The position numbers were made by a program, and so were the translations under genes. Positions 25,980-33,467 of a stretch of 64,000 nt of DNA are shown here, in pieces (positions within the stretch are counted from its first letter, which is position 1; every line of letters begins with the position of its first letter). The DNA is from UBA6059 sp040219045 (lineage in GTDB: Bacteria; Bacteroidota; Bacteroidia; Cytophagales; Cyclobacteriaceae). The stretch covers positions 3,224,001 through 3,288,000 of the forward strand of contig OZ245881.1 of NCBI GenBank assembly GCA_965229505.1, read 5' to 3'. The notes under the pieces were generated by a model, which worked only from the letters and a program-made list of their open reading frames with translations, was not told the DNA's origin and searched no databases.

Positions 25980-27290
25980 ATGGAACAGGATAAAATAATT
26001 GTCGGCTTAGATATAGGCACCACGAAAATTTGCGCAATAGTCGGTCGCAAAAACGAATATGGTAAGCTGGAAGTCCTTGGTATGGGCAAGGCGGTATCTG
26101 ACGGAGTGATCCGTGGTATTGTCACCAATATCGATAAGACGATCCACGCTATCGAAAAGGCGGTCGCTGAGGCGGAGGAGCAGTCGGGCATCAATATCCG
26201 GGTGGTCAACGTCGGTATTGCAGGGCAGCATATCAAGAGCAGTGTGCATCACGGATCTATCACTCGCAACTCCAACGAGGACGAGATTACGATAGAGGAT
26301 GTCAACCGTCTCACCAACGATATGTACCGCATCGTCATTCCTCCGGGGAGTGAAATCATTCATGTGATGCCGCAAGACTACACAGTGGACTATGAAGATG
26401 GTATCAAAGATCCTGTAGGTATGTCGGGTGTCAAGCTGGAAGCGGACTTCCATATCATCACGGCACAGACGAATGCGATCAATAATATTAATAAATGCGT
26501 GCGCCGGGCAGGATTGGATATCGAAAACCTGATCCTGGAGCCATTGGCTTCAAGTCTCGCAGTGCTTAGCGAAGAAGAAAAAGAAGCGGGTGTATGTTTG
26601 GTGGATATTGGTGGTGGAACCACTGATATCGCCATTTTCCATGACAACATTATCCGTCATACGGCTGTGATTCCATTCGGAGGTAATATCCTGACCTCTG
26701 ATATCAAGCAGGGCTGCATGGTCATGGAGCACCAGGCGGAGCTCCTCAAGACGCGCTTCGGCAGGGCGATCGCCGAGGAGGCCAGCCCTAACGAGATCGT
26801 TTCGATCCCTGGCTTACGCAACAGACCTCCCAAGGAGATATCCATCCAGAATCTCGCCAACATAATCGAGGCAAGGATGGAAGAAATCGTGGAGACCGTC
26901 CATACTGAGATCATTACAAGTGGATTTGATAGCAAGCTGGCAGGGGGGATTGTGCTCACCGGCGGTGGGTCGCAGCTCAGCAACCTACAGCAGCTGGTAG
27001 AGTACATGACCGGCATGGATGCACGCATAGGGTACCCCAATGAACACCTGGGCAAGAGCAAGATGGAAATCGTAAAGAGCCCAATGTTTGCTACTTCAGT
27101 AGGGTTGGTCCTTTCTGGCTACAGAGCGCTTGACGAGCGAGAGAACAGGTACCATGAGGCAAAGTCGAAAGGTGGCTTCAACTCTAAGCGTAAGGAAAGG
27201 GTAGTGGCCGGAGACAACTTCTTCAGGAAGATGCTAGACCGTACGAAGAATCTGCTCATCGATGACTTTGATGAGAAGGAAGAATACTAG
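25980..27290 (+). CDS. ftsA: cell division ATPase FtsA
   Basis: 437 residues from ATG 25980, 14 bp after the ftsQ stop. This start places the actin-fold phosphate loop VGLDIGTTKICAIVG at the N terminus. An earlier ATG at 25941 would add 13 unrelated residues. It has the SHS2 (1C) domain in the first third (QHIKSSVHHGSI), phosphate 2 VDIGGGTTDIAIF, adenosine motif VLTGGGSQL, and a basic C-terminal end (DRTKNLLIDDF) likely to touch the membrane. It anchors FtsZ filaments. Confidence 0.95.
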   Translation: MEQDKIIVGLDIGTTKICAIVGRKNEYGKLEVLGMGKAVSDGVIRGIVTNIDKTIHAIEKAVAEAEEQSGINIRVVNVGIAGQHIKSSVHHGSITRNSNEDEITIEDVNRLTNDMYRIVIPPGSEIIHVMPQDYTVDYEDGIKDPVGMSGVKLEADFHIITAQTNAINNINKCVRRAGLDIENLILEPLASSLAVLSEEEKEAGVCLVDIGGGTTDIAIFHDNIIRHTAVIPFGGNILTSDIKQGCMVMEHQAELLKTRFGRAIAEEASPNEIVSIPGLRNRPPKEISIQNLANIIEARMEEIVETVHTEIITSGFDSKLAGGIVLTGGGSQLSNLQQLVEYMTGMDARIGYPNEHLGKSKMEIVKSPMFATSVGLVLSGYRALDERENRYHEAKSKGGFNSKRKERVVAGDNFFRKMLDRTKNLLIDDFDEKEEY

Positions 27291-27306
27291 TAATGAGTTG
27301 TATGGA

Positions 27307-27380
27307 GTTTAGTCAAGCTCCAATTATCCCTCTTAATAAGAGGGTTAGGGAGATTTCATTAAGAATACACTTGACTAAAC
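27307..27380. repeat. dyad element with inner palindrome, copy 1 (ftsA-ftsZ gap)
   Basis: Outer arms GTTTAGTCAAG (27307-27317) and CTTGACTAAAC (27370-27380) are a perfect 11-bp inverted repeat around 52 bases. Inside is CCCTCTT-AAT-AAGAGGG (27328-27344) and the 15-mer AGAGGGTTAGGGAGA (27339-27353). The reverse complement of that 15-mer recurs exactly at 34294-34308, inside another dyad whose outer arms are unrelated. No T-run follows, so it is not a plain terminator, though a transcript through it would fold strongly between ftsA and ftsZ. Confidence 0.7.
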
Positions 27381-27416
27381 GACATAGAATAAGGAATAGA
27401 ATTATTACATAACAAA

Positions 27417-28997
27417 ATGACAGAAGATATGTACAAGTTTGATTTACCACAGCACCATAAGTCGATCATCAAGGTGATAGGCGTGGGTGGTGGTGGCAGC
27501 AATGCTGTCAACCACATGTTCAATCAGGGCATACGCGATGTGGAATTCGTCGTGTGCAATACAGATGCCCAGGCGCTTCACACCAGCCCTGTAACCAATA
27601 AACTGCAGATCGGGATTAACCTGACGAGCGGATTGGGCGCAGGAGCGAATCCTGAAAAAGGAAAAAATGCGGCCCTCGAAAGCCGCGATGAAATTAGAGA
27701 ACTACTCGGCTCGGACACCAAGATGGTGTTCATCACCGCCGGAATGGGCGGTGGCACGGGCACAGGAGCTGCACCGGTGATCGCTGAGATCGCGAGAGGT
27801 ATGGATATTCTGACTGTGGGTATCGTGACCATTCCATTCTCTTTCGAAGGCAAGAAGAAAATGGCACAGGCAGAGGAAGGCCTCAAGTCATTGAAGGAAA
27901 CTTGCGATACTGTACTGATCATCCTGAATGATAAGTTGAGGATGATTTATGGTAATCTATCGATCAGCGAAGCGTTCAATCAGGCGGACAATGTGCTGAC
28001 CACTGCTGCCAAGGGTATTGCAGAGATCATTACCGTTCCTGGTTATGTCAATGTGGATTTTGAGGATGTCAAGACCGTCATGAAAGACTCGGGATCTGCC
28101 GTGATGGGATCTGCCGTGACGACCGGAGAGAACAGAGCCTCAAGAGCAGCTGAGCTGGCGATCAACTCGCCACTGCTCAACAACAAAAACATCCATGGTG
28201 CGCAGAAGATATTGCTCTCAATCATCTCTGGTGATGAGGCGGAGCTCCAGATGGATGAGCTGACTGAAATCACAGACTTTATGCAGGAGACTGCAGGTGA
28301 TGAAGCGGAGGTGATCTTCGGTCACGGTGTGGATCCGGAGCTGGGTGAGAGCATCCGGGTGACGATCATTGCTACAGGCTTTGAGCACAGTGAGGGCTTT
28401 AATGCACCAAAGAAATCAAGTGAGCCCTTGGTGAGGAAGTACGACCTGGAGTCAACCAAGCAGATTGGACTCTGGGAAGAGCAGGCAGCTAAAGCTGCTG
28501 CGGCCAAACCAAGCTACTTCGAAGAAGAGGAAGAGGAGATCGAGGATCGGGAGTTCATCGCTGACTGGAGTCCCAAGGTCAACCGAGAGGAGGAAGAAGA
28601 AGAGAACGAAGATCGCACTTTCGAAGAGGAGCGTCAGGAGATGTCTTTCAAACTTGGATTGGACGAGGAGTTTGAGATCATCGATGATGTCAACAATCGT
28701 GAAGAAGATGATGATGCACCGCTTGAGGAATTGAGTGGAGCTGCACACCCTCCTTCAAAGAAGGTGGCATTGATGGAAGCTGCCAGAGAGCGGGTCAAGC
28801 GACTTCAGGGACTGTCCAATACGGAGACGAATGAGACCAATCTCAAAGAAAAACTGGAAGTGCCTGCTTATCAACGTAAGAATGTCAACCTGCAAAAGGT
28901 GCCTCATTCTTCAGAGCAGAATGTCTCGCGCTATCACCTCAATGAGAACAATGAGCTGATGGGCAACAACAAGTTTTTACATGACAATGTAGACTAG
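27417..28997 (+). CDS. ftsZ: tubulin-like division GTPase FtsZ
   Basis: 526 residues. It forms the Z ring. The GTPase core (about 1-330) has IKVIGVGGGGSNAVNHM, the tubulin signature GGGTGTGAAPVIAEIA, and the T7 loop region NVDFEDVKTVM. A long acidic, low-complexity linker (about 350-480, rich in Glu/Asp) leads to the C-terminal peptide LEVPAYQRKNV, which binds FtsA. About 40 further residues follow it (ending KFLHDNVD), a tail I associate with Cytophagales-type FtsZ. It ends the dcw cluster and is followed by a strong terminator. Confidence 0.96.
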   Translation: MTEDMYKFDLPQHHKSIIKVIGVGGGGSNAVNHMFNQGIRDVEFVVCNTDAQALHTSPVTNKLQIGINLTSGLGAGANPEKGKNAALESRDEIRELLGSDTKMVFITAGMGGGTGTGAAPVIAEIARGMDILTVGIVTIPFSFEGKKKMAQAEEGLKSLKETCDTVLIILNDKLRMIYGNLSISEAFNQADNVLTTAAKGIAEIITVPGYVNVDFEDVKTVMKDSGSAVMGSAVTTGENRASRAAELAINSPLLNNKNIHGAQKILLSIISGDEAELQMDELTEITDFMQETAGDEAEVIFGHGVDPELGESIRVTIIATGFEHSEGFNAPKKSSEPLVRKYDLESTKQIGLWEEQAAKAAAAKPSYFEEEEEEIEDREFIADWSPKVNREEEEEENEDRTFEEERQEMSFKLGLDEEFEIIDDVNNREEDDDAPLEELSGAAHPPSKKVALMEAARERVKRLQGLSNTETNETNLKEKLEVPAYQRKNVNLQKVPHSSEQNVSRYHLNENNELMGNNKFLHDNVD

Positions 28998-29044
28998 AAG
29001 CTCGGTTACATATCAAAAACTAATACATCTTCTGTCAGATGTAC

Positions 29045-29077
29045 GCAGGAACCTCACGGGGTTCCTGCCTTTGTTTT
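29045..29077 (+). terminator. terminator of the dcw cluster
   Basis: GCAGGAACC (29045-29053) pairs with GGTTCCTGC (29060-29068) over a 6-base loop, followed by CTTTGTTTT. It lies 48 bp after ftsZ. The stop codon of the convergent lipoprotein gene falls inside the hairpin. Confidence 0.85.
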
Positions 29078-29638
29078 GTGAGCTTTAGAGCCAGAAAGTC
29101 GCTTTCCGTGGAAGTACATTTCAGTTTTGGAATTAATCAGTAAGCTGTCCGCCTCGATTCTAACGTTCCCGACGTAGATAAGCGAATCACTATCCAAAAC
29201 GCTAAGTTCAATAGCACCGTCTATATTTTTCTCTATAAGGAAGAATGTTGGAGATGTATAGACTTTGGGATCATCTGATAATACTCTGCTGGTAGCTAAA
29301 GTATAACTGCTCGTATCTAAAGTATAATAGAAAATTCCTCCTGTAGAATCATTCAAAAAGGCCATTTCCATTATAGATAGCTCCAAATAAGGTTCGATTG
29401 CATATTCGATAGAATCAATTGTGGTGTATCTGAATAAGCCCGAGTCCAATTTGAGAACAAAGGAGAATGTCGATGGTCCTTCAAAATCATCCTCTATTGT
29501 CCAGAAAAGCGTATCTCCAGAAAATACTAGTGGCTCATGAACCCATCTTCCTTCAAGTTGTTCACGGATAGATGTTTCCTTCTTGTGCGAGCAATCCAAG
29601 AGCAAAACCGCATAGATGAATAGTATAAATATCCTCAT
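29054..29638 (-). CDS. hypothetical lipoprotein
   Basis: 194 residues. Type II signal peptide with lipobox VLLLDC (Cys at about residue 16) and a Lys-rich start of the mature protein. The body begins EQLEGRWVHEP and is beta-rich with short strands separated by acidic turns, in the manner of lipocalin-like 'ligand-binding' lipoproteins, but I cannot assign a family. Convergent with ftsZ. Its 3' end lies within the ftsZ terminator stem, so both transcripts end at the same structure. Confidence 0.7.
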   Translation of the reverse strand: MRIFILFIYAVLLLDCSHKKETSIREQLEGRWVHEPLVFSGDTLFWTIEDDFEGPSTFSFVLKLDSGLFRYTTIDSIEYAIEPYLELSIMEMAFLNDSTGGIFYYTLDTSSYTLATSRVLSDDPKVYTSPTFFLIEKNIDGAIELSVLDSDSLIYVGNVRIEADSLLINSKTEMYFHGKRLSGSKAHKTKAGTP

Positions 29639-29706
29639 AATAGGAAATTAGATATTATTGGTGGAATTTAGGTGTAAACGAGAACTAGTAAATCAGGATG
29701 ATCATT

Positions 29707-29838
29707 ATGATGGCGAAGAAAAGATCAAAAGAATTTTGGATCTCAAGGAACCTTCCTGAAATATTGCTATTACTGGCTGTGTTTGTTGTACTTCCCCTGT
29801 CCTCGTCCTCGTTTGCAACGAGGATGTCCTTAGTCTAG
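29707..29838 (+). CDS. possible 43-residue small membrane protein, 3' end inside a repeat
   Basis: ATG-ATG start, basic N terminus (MMAKKRSKEFW), then a hydrophobic stretch (about 19-31, ILLLLAVFVVLPL). The last ten codons and the stop are supplied by the repeat starting at 29801 (SFATRMSLV is translated from its palindrome). This suggests either a gene truncated by repeat insertion or a chance frame. No family recognised. Confidence 0.3.
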   Translation: MMAKKRSKEFWISRNLPEILLLLAVFVVLPLSSSSFATRMSLV

Positions 29839-29981
29839 AGCATTTTCAATGCGATAAATTAGATATAATTGTCAAATGTCTGGTGATCGCTATCTCATTT
29901 CCGATCAAAATGCACTGTACTTCCTGACCCAGTCAAATTAGTCAGGATATATTATCAATGCGCCACTCAAGCACACTCCCC
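29801..29981. repeat. repeat D, copy 1
   Basis: About 180 bp, nearly identical to 31513-31692 and more diverged from 32187-32357. It begins with the palindrome TCCTCGTT-TGC-AACGAGGA and later contains TCCTGAC...GTCAGGA (7-bp stem). It runs directly into repeat A. It has no open frame of its own and is probably a passive palindromic element. Confidence 0.8.
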
Positions 29982-30050
29982 CCCTCTAGCGCGGAACTTA
30001 GTTCCGTGCTTTTAAGGTCTCAGGGCGCGGATGTAACATCCGCGCCAGTT
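29982..30050. repeat. repeat A (double hairpin), copy 1
   Basis: About 70 bp made of two hairpins: GCGCGGAAC-TTA-GTTCCGTGC (29989-30009) and GGCGCGGATGT-A-ACATCCGCGCC (30024-30046), ending in CAGTT. Five copies occur between 29.9 and 32.7 kb. Both stems contain GCGCGGA, so the two halves may share an origin. The design resembles REP/BIME-type elements moved by RAYT transposases. No such transposase is in this window. Confidence 0.85.
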
Positions 30051-30056
30051 GAGTAT

Positions 30057-30239
30057 ATTATCCATGCGCCACTCAAGTACACTTACCTTTCCATTTTACC
30101 AGCTTCGAATGGAGGAACCTCCTCTGTTGTCACCTCGACGTAGGAGAGGTCTTCTTAGGCAGTGGGTGCTCAGTTCCTGCTCAGGATAAAAGTTGAGGAA
30201 GGTGTTCGGCATAGTGCTTCTACGAATTAAGAAGATTTT
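30057..30239. repeat. composite repeat C-B, copy 1
   Basis: About 183 bp, nearly identical to 32671-32858. The C half contains the dyad-like GTCACCTCGACGTAGGAGAG, a type of palindromic repeat common between Bacteroidota genes. The B half has GTGGGTGCTCAGTTCCTGCT and ends in AAGAAGATTTT. The C half alone recurs at 32346-32437. Confidence 0.8.
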
Positions 30240-30240
30240 C

Positions 30241-30312
30241 CCCCTCTAGCGCGGAACTTAGTTCCGTGCTTTTTTGAGGCAGTCCGGCACGGATGTAACA
30301 TCCGCGCCAGTT
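30241..30312. repeat. repeat A, copy 2
   Basis: Both hairpins are preserved, with the second slightly altered (CGGCACGGATGT...ACATCCGCGCC). It ends 25 bp after the stop (in the gene's direction) of the 120-residue membrane protein at 30337-30699. Confidence 0.85.
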
Positions 30313-30336
30313 TGGGTGCAGTCGAGGCTAGCTTGC

Positions 30337-30699
30337 CTAATTCCTTCCAAGGAATACCAAAATAATGAAAAAGAAAATCGGACTAGCAAACAATATAAAT
30401 ATGCATATAATTTTTAAACCTGTGCTAGTCTGCTCTTTGATCGAAGGGCCATTGTACGTGAAGTTCCAATACCTTTTTTTGAAGTAGGCCTTAAGAAGCA
30501 AGAATAGTGGTAATGTCCCTAAATAGATAATCAACGGGTGGATGGAATTTTTTAATGCAACAAGTGTCACAGTGAAAATTGAAACGATCAGAGTTGTAAG
30601 GGTGAAAGACAAAACTTGTATTGCCCTCAGCTTCCTGTGTTCGGCTTTTTTTGAGACTAAACTCAAATAACCAGAAAAAAGGAAATCCACTATTATCAT
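30337..30699 (-). CDS. hypothetical 120-residue membrane protein (island family, copy 1)
   Basis: 120 residues, four hydrophobic segments (about 28-48, 53-70, 92-105 and 106-118), a basic loop (AYFKKRYWNF) and the end ASPIFFFIILVFLGRN. It shares length, the N-terminal 'DFLF' and the 'PIFFF..I..F.G' end with the protein at 31791-32153, so the two are probably diverged paralogues. Function unknown. It lies between two copies of repeat A. Confidence 0.6.
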   Translation of the reverse strand: MIIVDFLFSGYLSLVSKKAEHRKLRAIQVLSFTLTTLIVSIFTVTLVALKNSIHPLIIYLGTLPLFLLLKAYFKKRYWNFTYNGPSIKEQTSTGLKIICIFILFASPIFFFIILVFLGRN

Positions 30700-30720
30700 T
30701 CTTTGAAATATTGGTTTACT

Positions 30721-30790
30721 CCACTAGCGCGGAACTTAGTTCCGTGCTTTTAAAGGCAGTTGTACACAGCCTCTAACACCCGCACCAGTT
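30721..30790. repeat. repeat A, copy 3 (second hairpin decayed)
   Basis: The first hairpin is intact (GCGCGGAAC-TTA-GTTCCGTGC). The second has lost its symmetry (ACAGCCTCTAACACCCGCACC). It ends 20 bp after the stop of the gene at 30810-31493. Confidence 0.8.
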
Positions 30791-30809
30791 GGAGTTGATC
30801 AGTTGAAGC

Positions 30810-31493
30810 TTAGTTACACTTTTGTGCATAGGTTTTCAAAACCTTTTCAATTTCAAATACGGATAACTCATTCAAGAGCTTACAGGCTTCAGCTCTTCCA
30901 TCTAACTGAAATAGTATAGAACATTTTACTAATATGGCTTCAATGTTAAGACGATCATAGTTCAATGCATTATCTATTTCTTTCAAAGCTTTTTTAAGCT
31001 GACCTTGCTCAAGGTATTTTTGGGATGCGGTTAAATACTCTTCTTTAGTCCTTTTTTTGAGATCCCCAGAGTAAAGGTGGACCCATAGTTCATTCCATTC
31101 CTCTTTATAATTATCACCTTCACTTGCTGGCCGCCATTTGCCCGAAGTTGATGTAATCATTTCTTCAATTTTTTCGTCAATTCCTAGAAAGCCAGACCTT
31201 CGCGTGAGTAATAGACTATCTATCGTTCCTTCGGCGTTAACCCTAAATCGTAAACGTATAGTCTTGTTTATGTCTACTGCTCTAAACCTACTTTGACTTG
31301 ACAGATAATCTGTGAGATAAGAATTAAAAAGAGCGTTGTTTCCACCAAATTGCGCTCTTGAATTCTTTTTGAAATTATCCAAAGTACTTTGCACCGATGA
31401 ATAGAAAACTACTTTTCTTGAATTAGTCTGTGCATTCAAGTTCAATGTGAACATTGTAATTAATATAACGGTGATGGTAGGAATATCTCTCAT
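30810..31493 (-). CDS. exported TonB-C-like/TPR hypothetical protein
   Basis: 227 residues. Signal peptide about 1-21 (ends LNLNAQ). The middle (about 75-145) resembles a TonB C-terminal-type domain (IRLRFRVNAEGTIDSLLLT, then a helix and GKWRPASEGD). The C-terminal third (about 155-215) has a tetratricopeptide-like helix pair (LTASQKYLEQGQLKKALKEI). It has no membrane anchor, so it is not a real TonB energy transducer. A periplasmic role is inferred. It sits in the repeat island, bounded by repeat A copy 3 and repeat D copy 2. Confidence 0.6.
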   Translation of the reverse strand: MRDIPTITVILITMFTLNLNAQTNSRKVVFYSSVQSTLDNFKKNSRAQFGGNNALFNSYLTDYLSSQSRFRAVDINKTIRLRFRVNAEGTIDSLLLTRRSGFLGIDEKIEEMITSTSGKWRPASEGDNYKEEWNELWVHLYSGDLKKRTKEEYLTASQKYLEQGQLKKALKEIDNALNYDRLNIEAILVKCSILFQLDGRAEACKLLNELSVFEIEKVLKTYAQKCN

Positions 31494-31512
31494 TGGTTAA
31501 ATGACCCTCTCG

Positions 31513-31692
31513 CTCGTCCTCATTTGCAAAGAGGATGACTTTGGTTTATAGAATTTTCAATGCGATAATTTAGATATAATTGTCAAATGTCTGGTGATCG
31601 CTATCTCATTTCCGATCAAAATGCACTGTACTTCCTGACCCAGTCAAATTAGTCAGGATATATTATCAATGCGCCACTCAAGCACACTCCCC
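31513..31692. repeat. repeat D, copy 2
   Basis: Matches 29801-29981 nearly base for base from the ATTTTCAATGCGATAA stretch onward. The first 50 bp, including the palindrome, have diverged. It is joined to repeat A copy 4 exactly as copy 1 is joined to A copy 1, so D and A were copied together as a unit of about 250 bp. Confidence 0.85.
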
Positions 31693-31761
31693 CCCTCTAG
31701 CGCGGAACTTAGTTCCGTGCTTTTAAGGTCTCAGGGCGCGGATGTAACATCCGCGCCAGTT
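31693..31761. repeat. repeat A, copy 4
   Basis: Identical over its length to copy 1 (29982-30050), with both hairpins perfect. It ends 30 bp after the stop of the gene at 31791-32153. Confidence 0.85.
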
Positions 31762-31790
31762 GAGGTGTTTGGCTCACTTGACCGCCACAA

Positions 31791-32153
31791 TTAAGCGAAT
31801 AGCCCAATTGTATAACCAAAGAAAATAATCGACCCAAAGAAGAAAATGGGTAGTATTAATAAGTGAAGAGAGGGATATTTAATTTTCTTGAGTTCACGGT
31901 TATTTTTGATATAAAGAAAGTCAGCCCACCGGTATATCAGTAAAAATGTTAAAAACATAAGCACTCCGAATATCGTCGGGCTAAGAATTGACATAGGAGA
32001 AACTTCAATTGTATAAAACGTTAAATTGATTAACCCAAAAATAAGGTACGTTAGTATTGGGCTTAATAGCAGCAAGGCTCCAAGACGTCCTCCTTTCTTT
32101 GCATTTCTGAAAGGACAAAAACATACATTGAATAAGAAATCAAGAACAAGCAT
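31791..32153 (-). CDS. hypothetical 120-residue membrane protein (island family, copy 2)
   Basis: 120 residues with about four hydrophobic segments, starting MLVLDFLF and ending LPIFFFGSIIFFGYTIGLFA. Same length and layout as the protein at 30337-30699, low identity. Charged loop RWADFLYIKNNRELKKIK between helices 3 and 4. No known family. Repeat A copy 4 lies just downstream and repeat D copy 3 just upstream. Confidence 0.6.
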   Translation of the reverse strand: MLVLDFLFNVCFCPFRNAKKGGRLGALLLLSPILTYLIFGLINLTFYTIEVSPMSILSPTIFGVLMFLTFLLIYRWADFLYIKNNRELKKIKYPSLHLLILPIFFFGSIIFFGYTIGLFA

Positions 32154-32186
32154 TATCAGAGCTTCGAATTTAACTTATGCCCCGTC

Positions 32187-32357
32187 CCTCGTCCTCGTTT
32201 GCAACGAGGATATCCTTAGTCTAGAGCATTTTCTATGCGATAAATTAGATATAATTGTCATATGTCTGGTGATCGTTATCTCATATCTGATCAAAATGCA
32301 GTGTACTTCCTGAACCAGTCAAATTAGTCAGGGTATATTCTCCATGTGCTACTCAAG
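32187..32357. repeat. repeat D, copy 3 (diverged)
   Basis: Begins with the same palindrome as copy 1 (CCTCGTTTGCAACGAGG) and follows it with scattered substitutions (about one in twelve by eye). Instead of running into repeat A it continues into repeat C at 32346. Confidence 0.75.
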
Positions 32358-32437
32358 CACACTCACCTTTCCATTTTACCAGCTTCGAATGGAGGAACCG
32401 CCTCTGTTGTCACCTCGGCGTAGGAGAGGTCTTCTTA
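32346..32437. repeat. repeat C, copy 2
   Basis: Shares the ACCTTTCCATTTTACCAGCT start and GAGGTCTTCTTA end with copies at 30066-30157 and 32682-32773. Here it is not followed by the B half. The sequence from 32438 to 32596 holds a fragment (AGATTTTTCGGTCGTGCCTC) that recurs at 32849-32880, and no gene. Confidence 0.75.
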
Positions 32438-32596
32438 AATAGAGGATAGTGAGCTAATTCTGAGTATCGTTATGGGGCAGGGTACAGGAACATGGCCACT
32501 AAGCACTCATAAGATTTTTCGGTCGTGCCTCCCTCAAAATGACAATGACTTTTCAGGCCCAAACTCCCGGGTATCATTGGTAATAACACCACAGAC

Positions 32597-32666
32597 CCCT
32601 CTAGCGCGGAACTTAGTTCCGTGCTTTTTAATGCTGTTGGGCACGGATGTAACATCCGCGCCAGTT
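32597..32666. repeat. repeat A, copy 5
   Basis: Both hairpins preserved; linker differs (TTTTTAATGCTGTTGG). It is followed by composite repeat C-B copy 2, as copy 1 is followed by C-B copy 1, so A-C-B is also a recurrent order. Confidence 0.85.
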
Positions 32667-32670
32667 GGGT

Positions 32671-32858
32671 ATTTTATCCATCCGCCACTCAAGCACACTC
32701 ACCTTTCCATTTTACCAGCTTTGAATGGAGGAACCGCCTCTGTTGTCACCTCGACGTAGGAGAGGTCTTCTTAGGCAGTGGGTGCTCAGTTCCTGCTCAG
32801 GATAAAAGTTGAGGAAGGTGTTCGGCATAGTGCTTCTACGAATTAAGAAGATTTTTCG
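32671..32858. repeat. composite repeat C-B, copy 2
   Basis: About 188 bp with only a few differences from 30057-30239. It is followed by a palindromic fragment, TCGGTCGTGCCTCCCTCAAA, also present at 32519. The remainder of 32859-32939 up to the oxidoreductase stop shows no feature. Confidence 0.8.
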
Positions 32859-32939
32859 GTCGTGCCTCCCTCAAAATGACAGGTATTTTGGGCGTTGTAG
32901 ACGCCATCACTAAAGGTGGTAATTAGAGAACACTTATAT

Positions 32940-33467
32940 CTAAAACCGAATCAACTTCTCCACCTGCTGCTCGAGTAGTTCCTTGTACAGCGCATTGTCA
33001 ATCTCCTCGGCGGTCATGTTCTCTTCTATGCGAGCAAGTTTGGGTTTAAGTGCCATGACATTCATCCCGCAGTAGTTGAAGATGTCGGTGAGGTGGCTGA
33101 GCGCAAGACCGGCACCCTGCACACCAGAGGAGAGCCCGACAAGGGCACATTTTTTATCCGGAAATGTGTTGGGAAACTGTAGCCCATCGATAAAAGCCTT
33201 CAGAACTCCCGGAAATGAGCCATTATATTCGGGTACGATGAAAACGTACTTCTGCGCTTCGAGCATCTTCGCTCTATAGATATTGAAGTCATCGTTCTTA
33301 CCAGCATTTTCATAGAGCGCCGAATGAGTGAAGTCTGAGGGAAGCTCCGCCAGATCGATCACCTCGGCGGTGATGCCGTGCTCCTGTAAGAGATTTTGAT
33401 AGATACCGGATATAATCTTGGAGACAGAATTCTTTCTGTTCGTACCGCAGACGATGATATAGCTCAT
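32940..33467 (-). CDS. NADPH-dependent FMN reductase-family oxidoreductase
   Basis: 175 residues, flavodoxin fold. The FMN phosphate loop is CGTNRKNSVSKIISG at the N terminus, the second FMN loop is VPEYNGSFPGVLKAFIDG (about 80-98), and a third is VGLSSGVQGAGLALSHL. The electron acceptor is unknown (quinone, azo or chromate reductases share these motifs). Its ATG overlaps the yceI-like stop by 4 bases, so the two are one operon. Confidence 0.88.
   Translation of the reverse strand: MSYIIVCGTNRKNSVSKIISGIYQNLLQEHGITAEVIDLAELPSDFTHSALYENAGKNDDFNIYRAKMLEAQKYVFIVPEYNGSFPGVLKAFIDGLQFPNTFPDKKCALVGLSSGVQGAGLALSHLTDIFNYCGMNVMALKPKLARIEENMTAEEIDNALYKELLEQQVEKLIRF

Noticed and set aside
32026..32313. 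95-codon plus-strand frame
   Set aside because: It lies opposite the membrane-protein gene at 31791-32153 and runs through repeat D; no protein character.
29801..32880. Integron cassette array
   Set aside because: ORF-repeat alternation is suggestive, and some repeat A ends read YYYAAC, but the opposite GTTRRRY box is missing, the hairpins do not fit attC layout, and there is no integrase in view.
29801..32880. CRISPR array
   Set aside because: Repeats are long, palindromic, irregularly spaced and partly joined to each other, without uniform spacers or cas genes.
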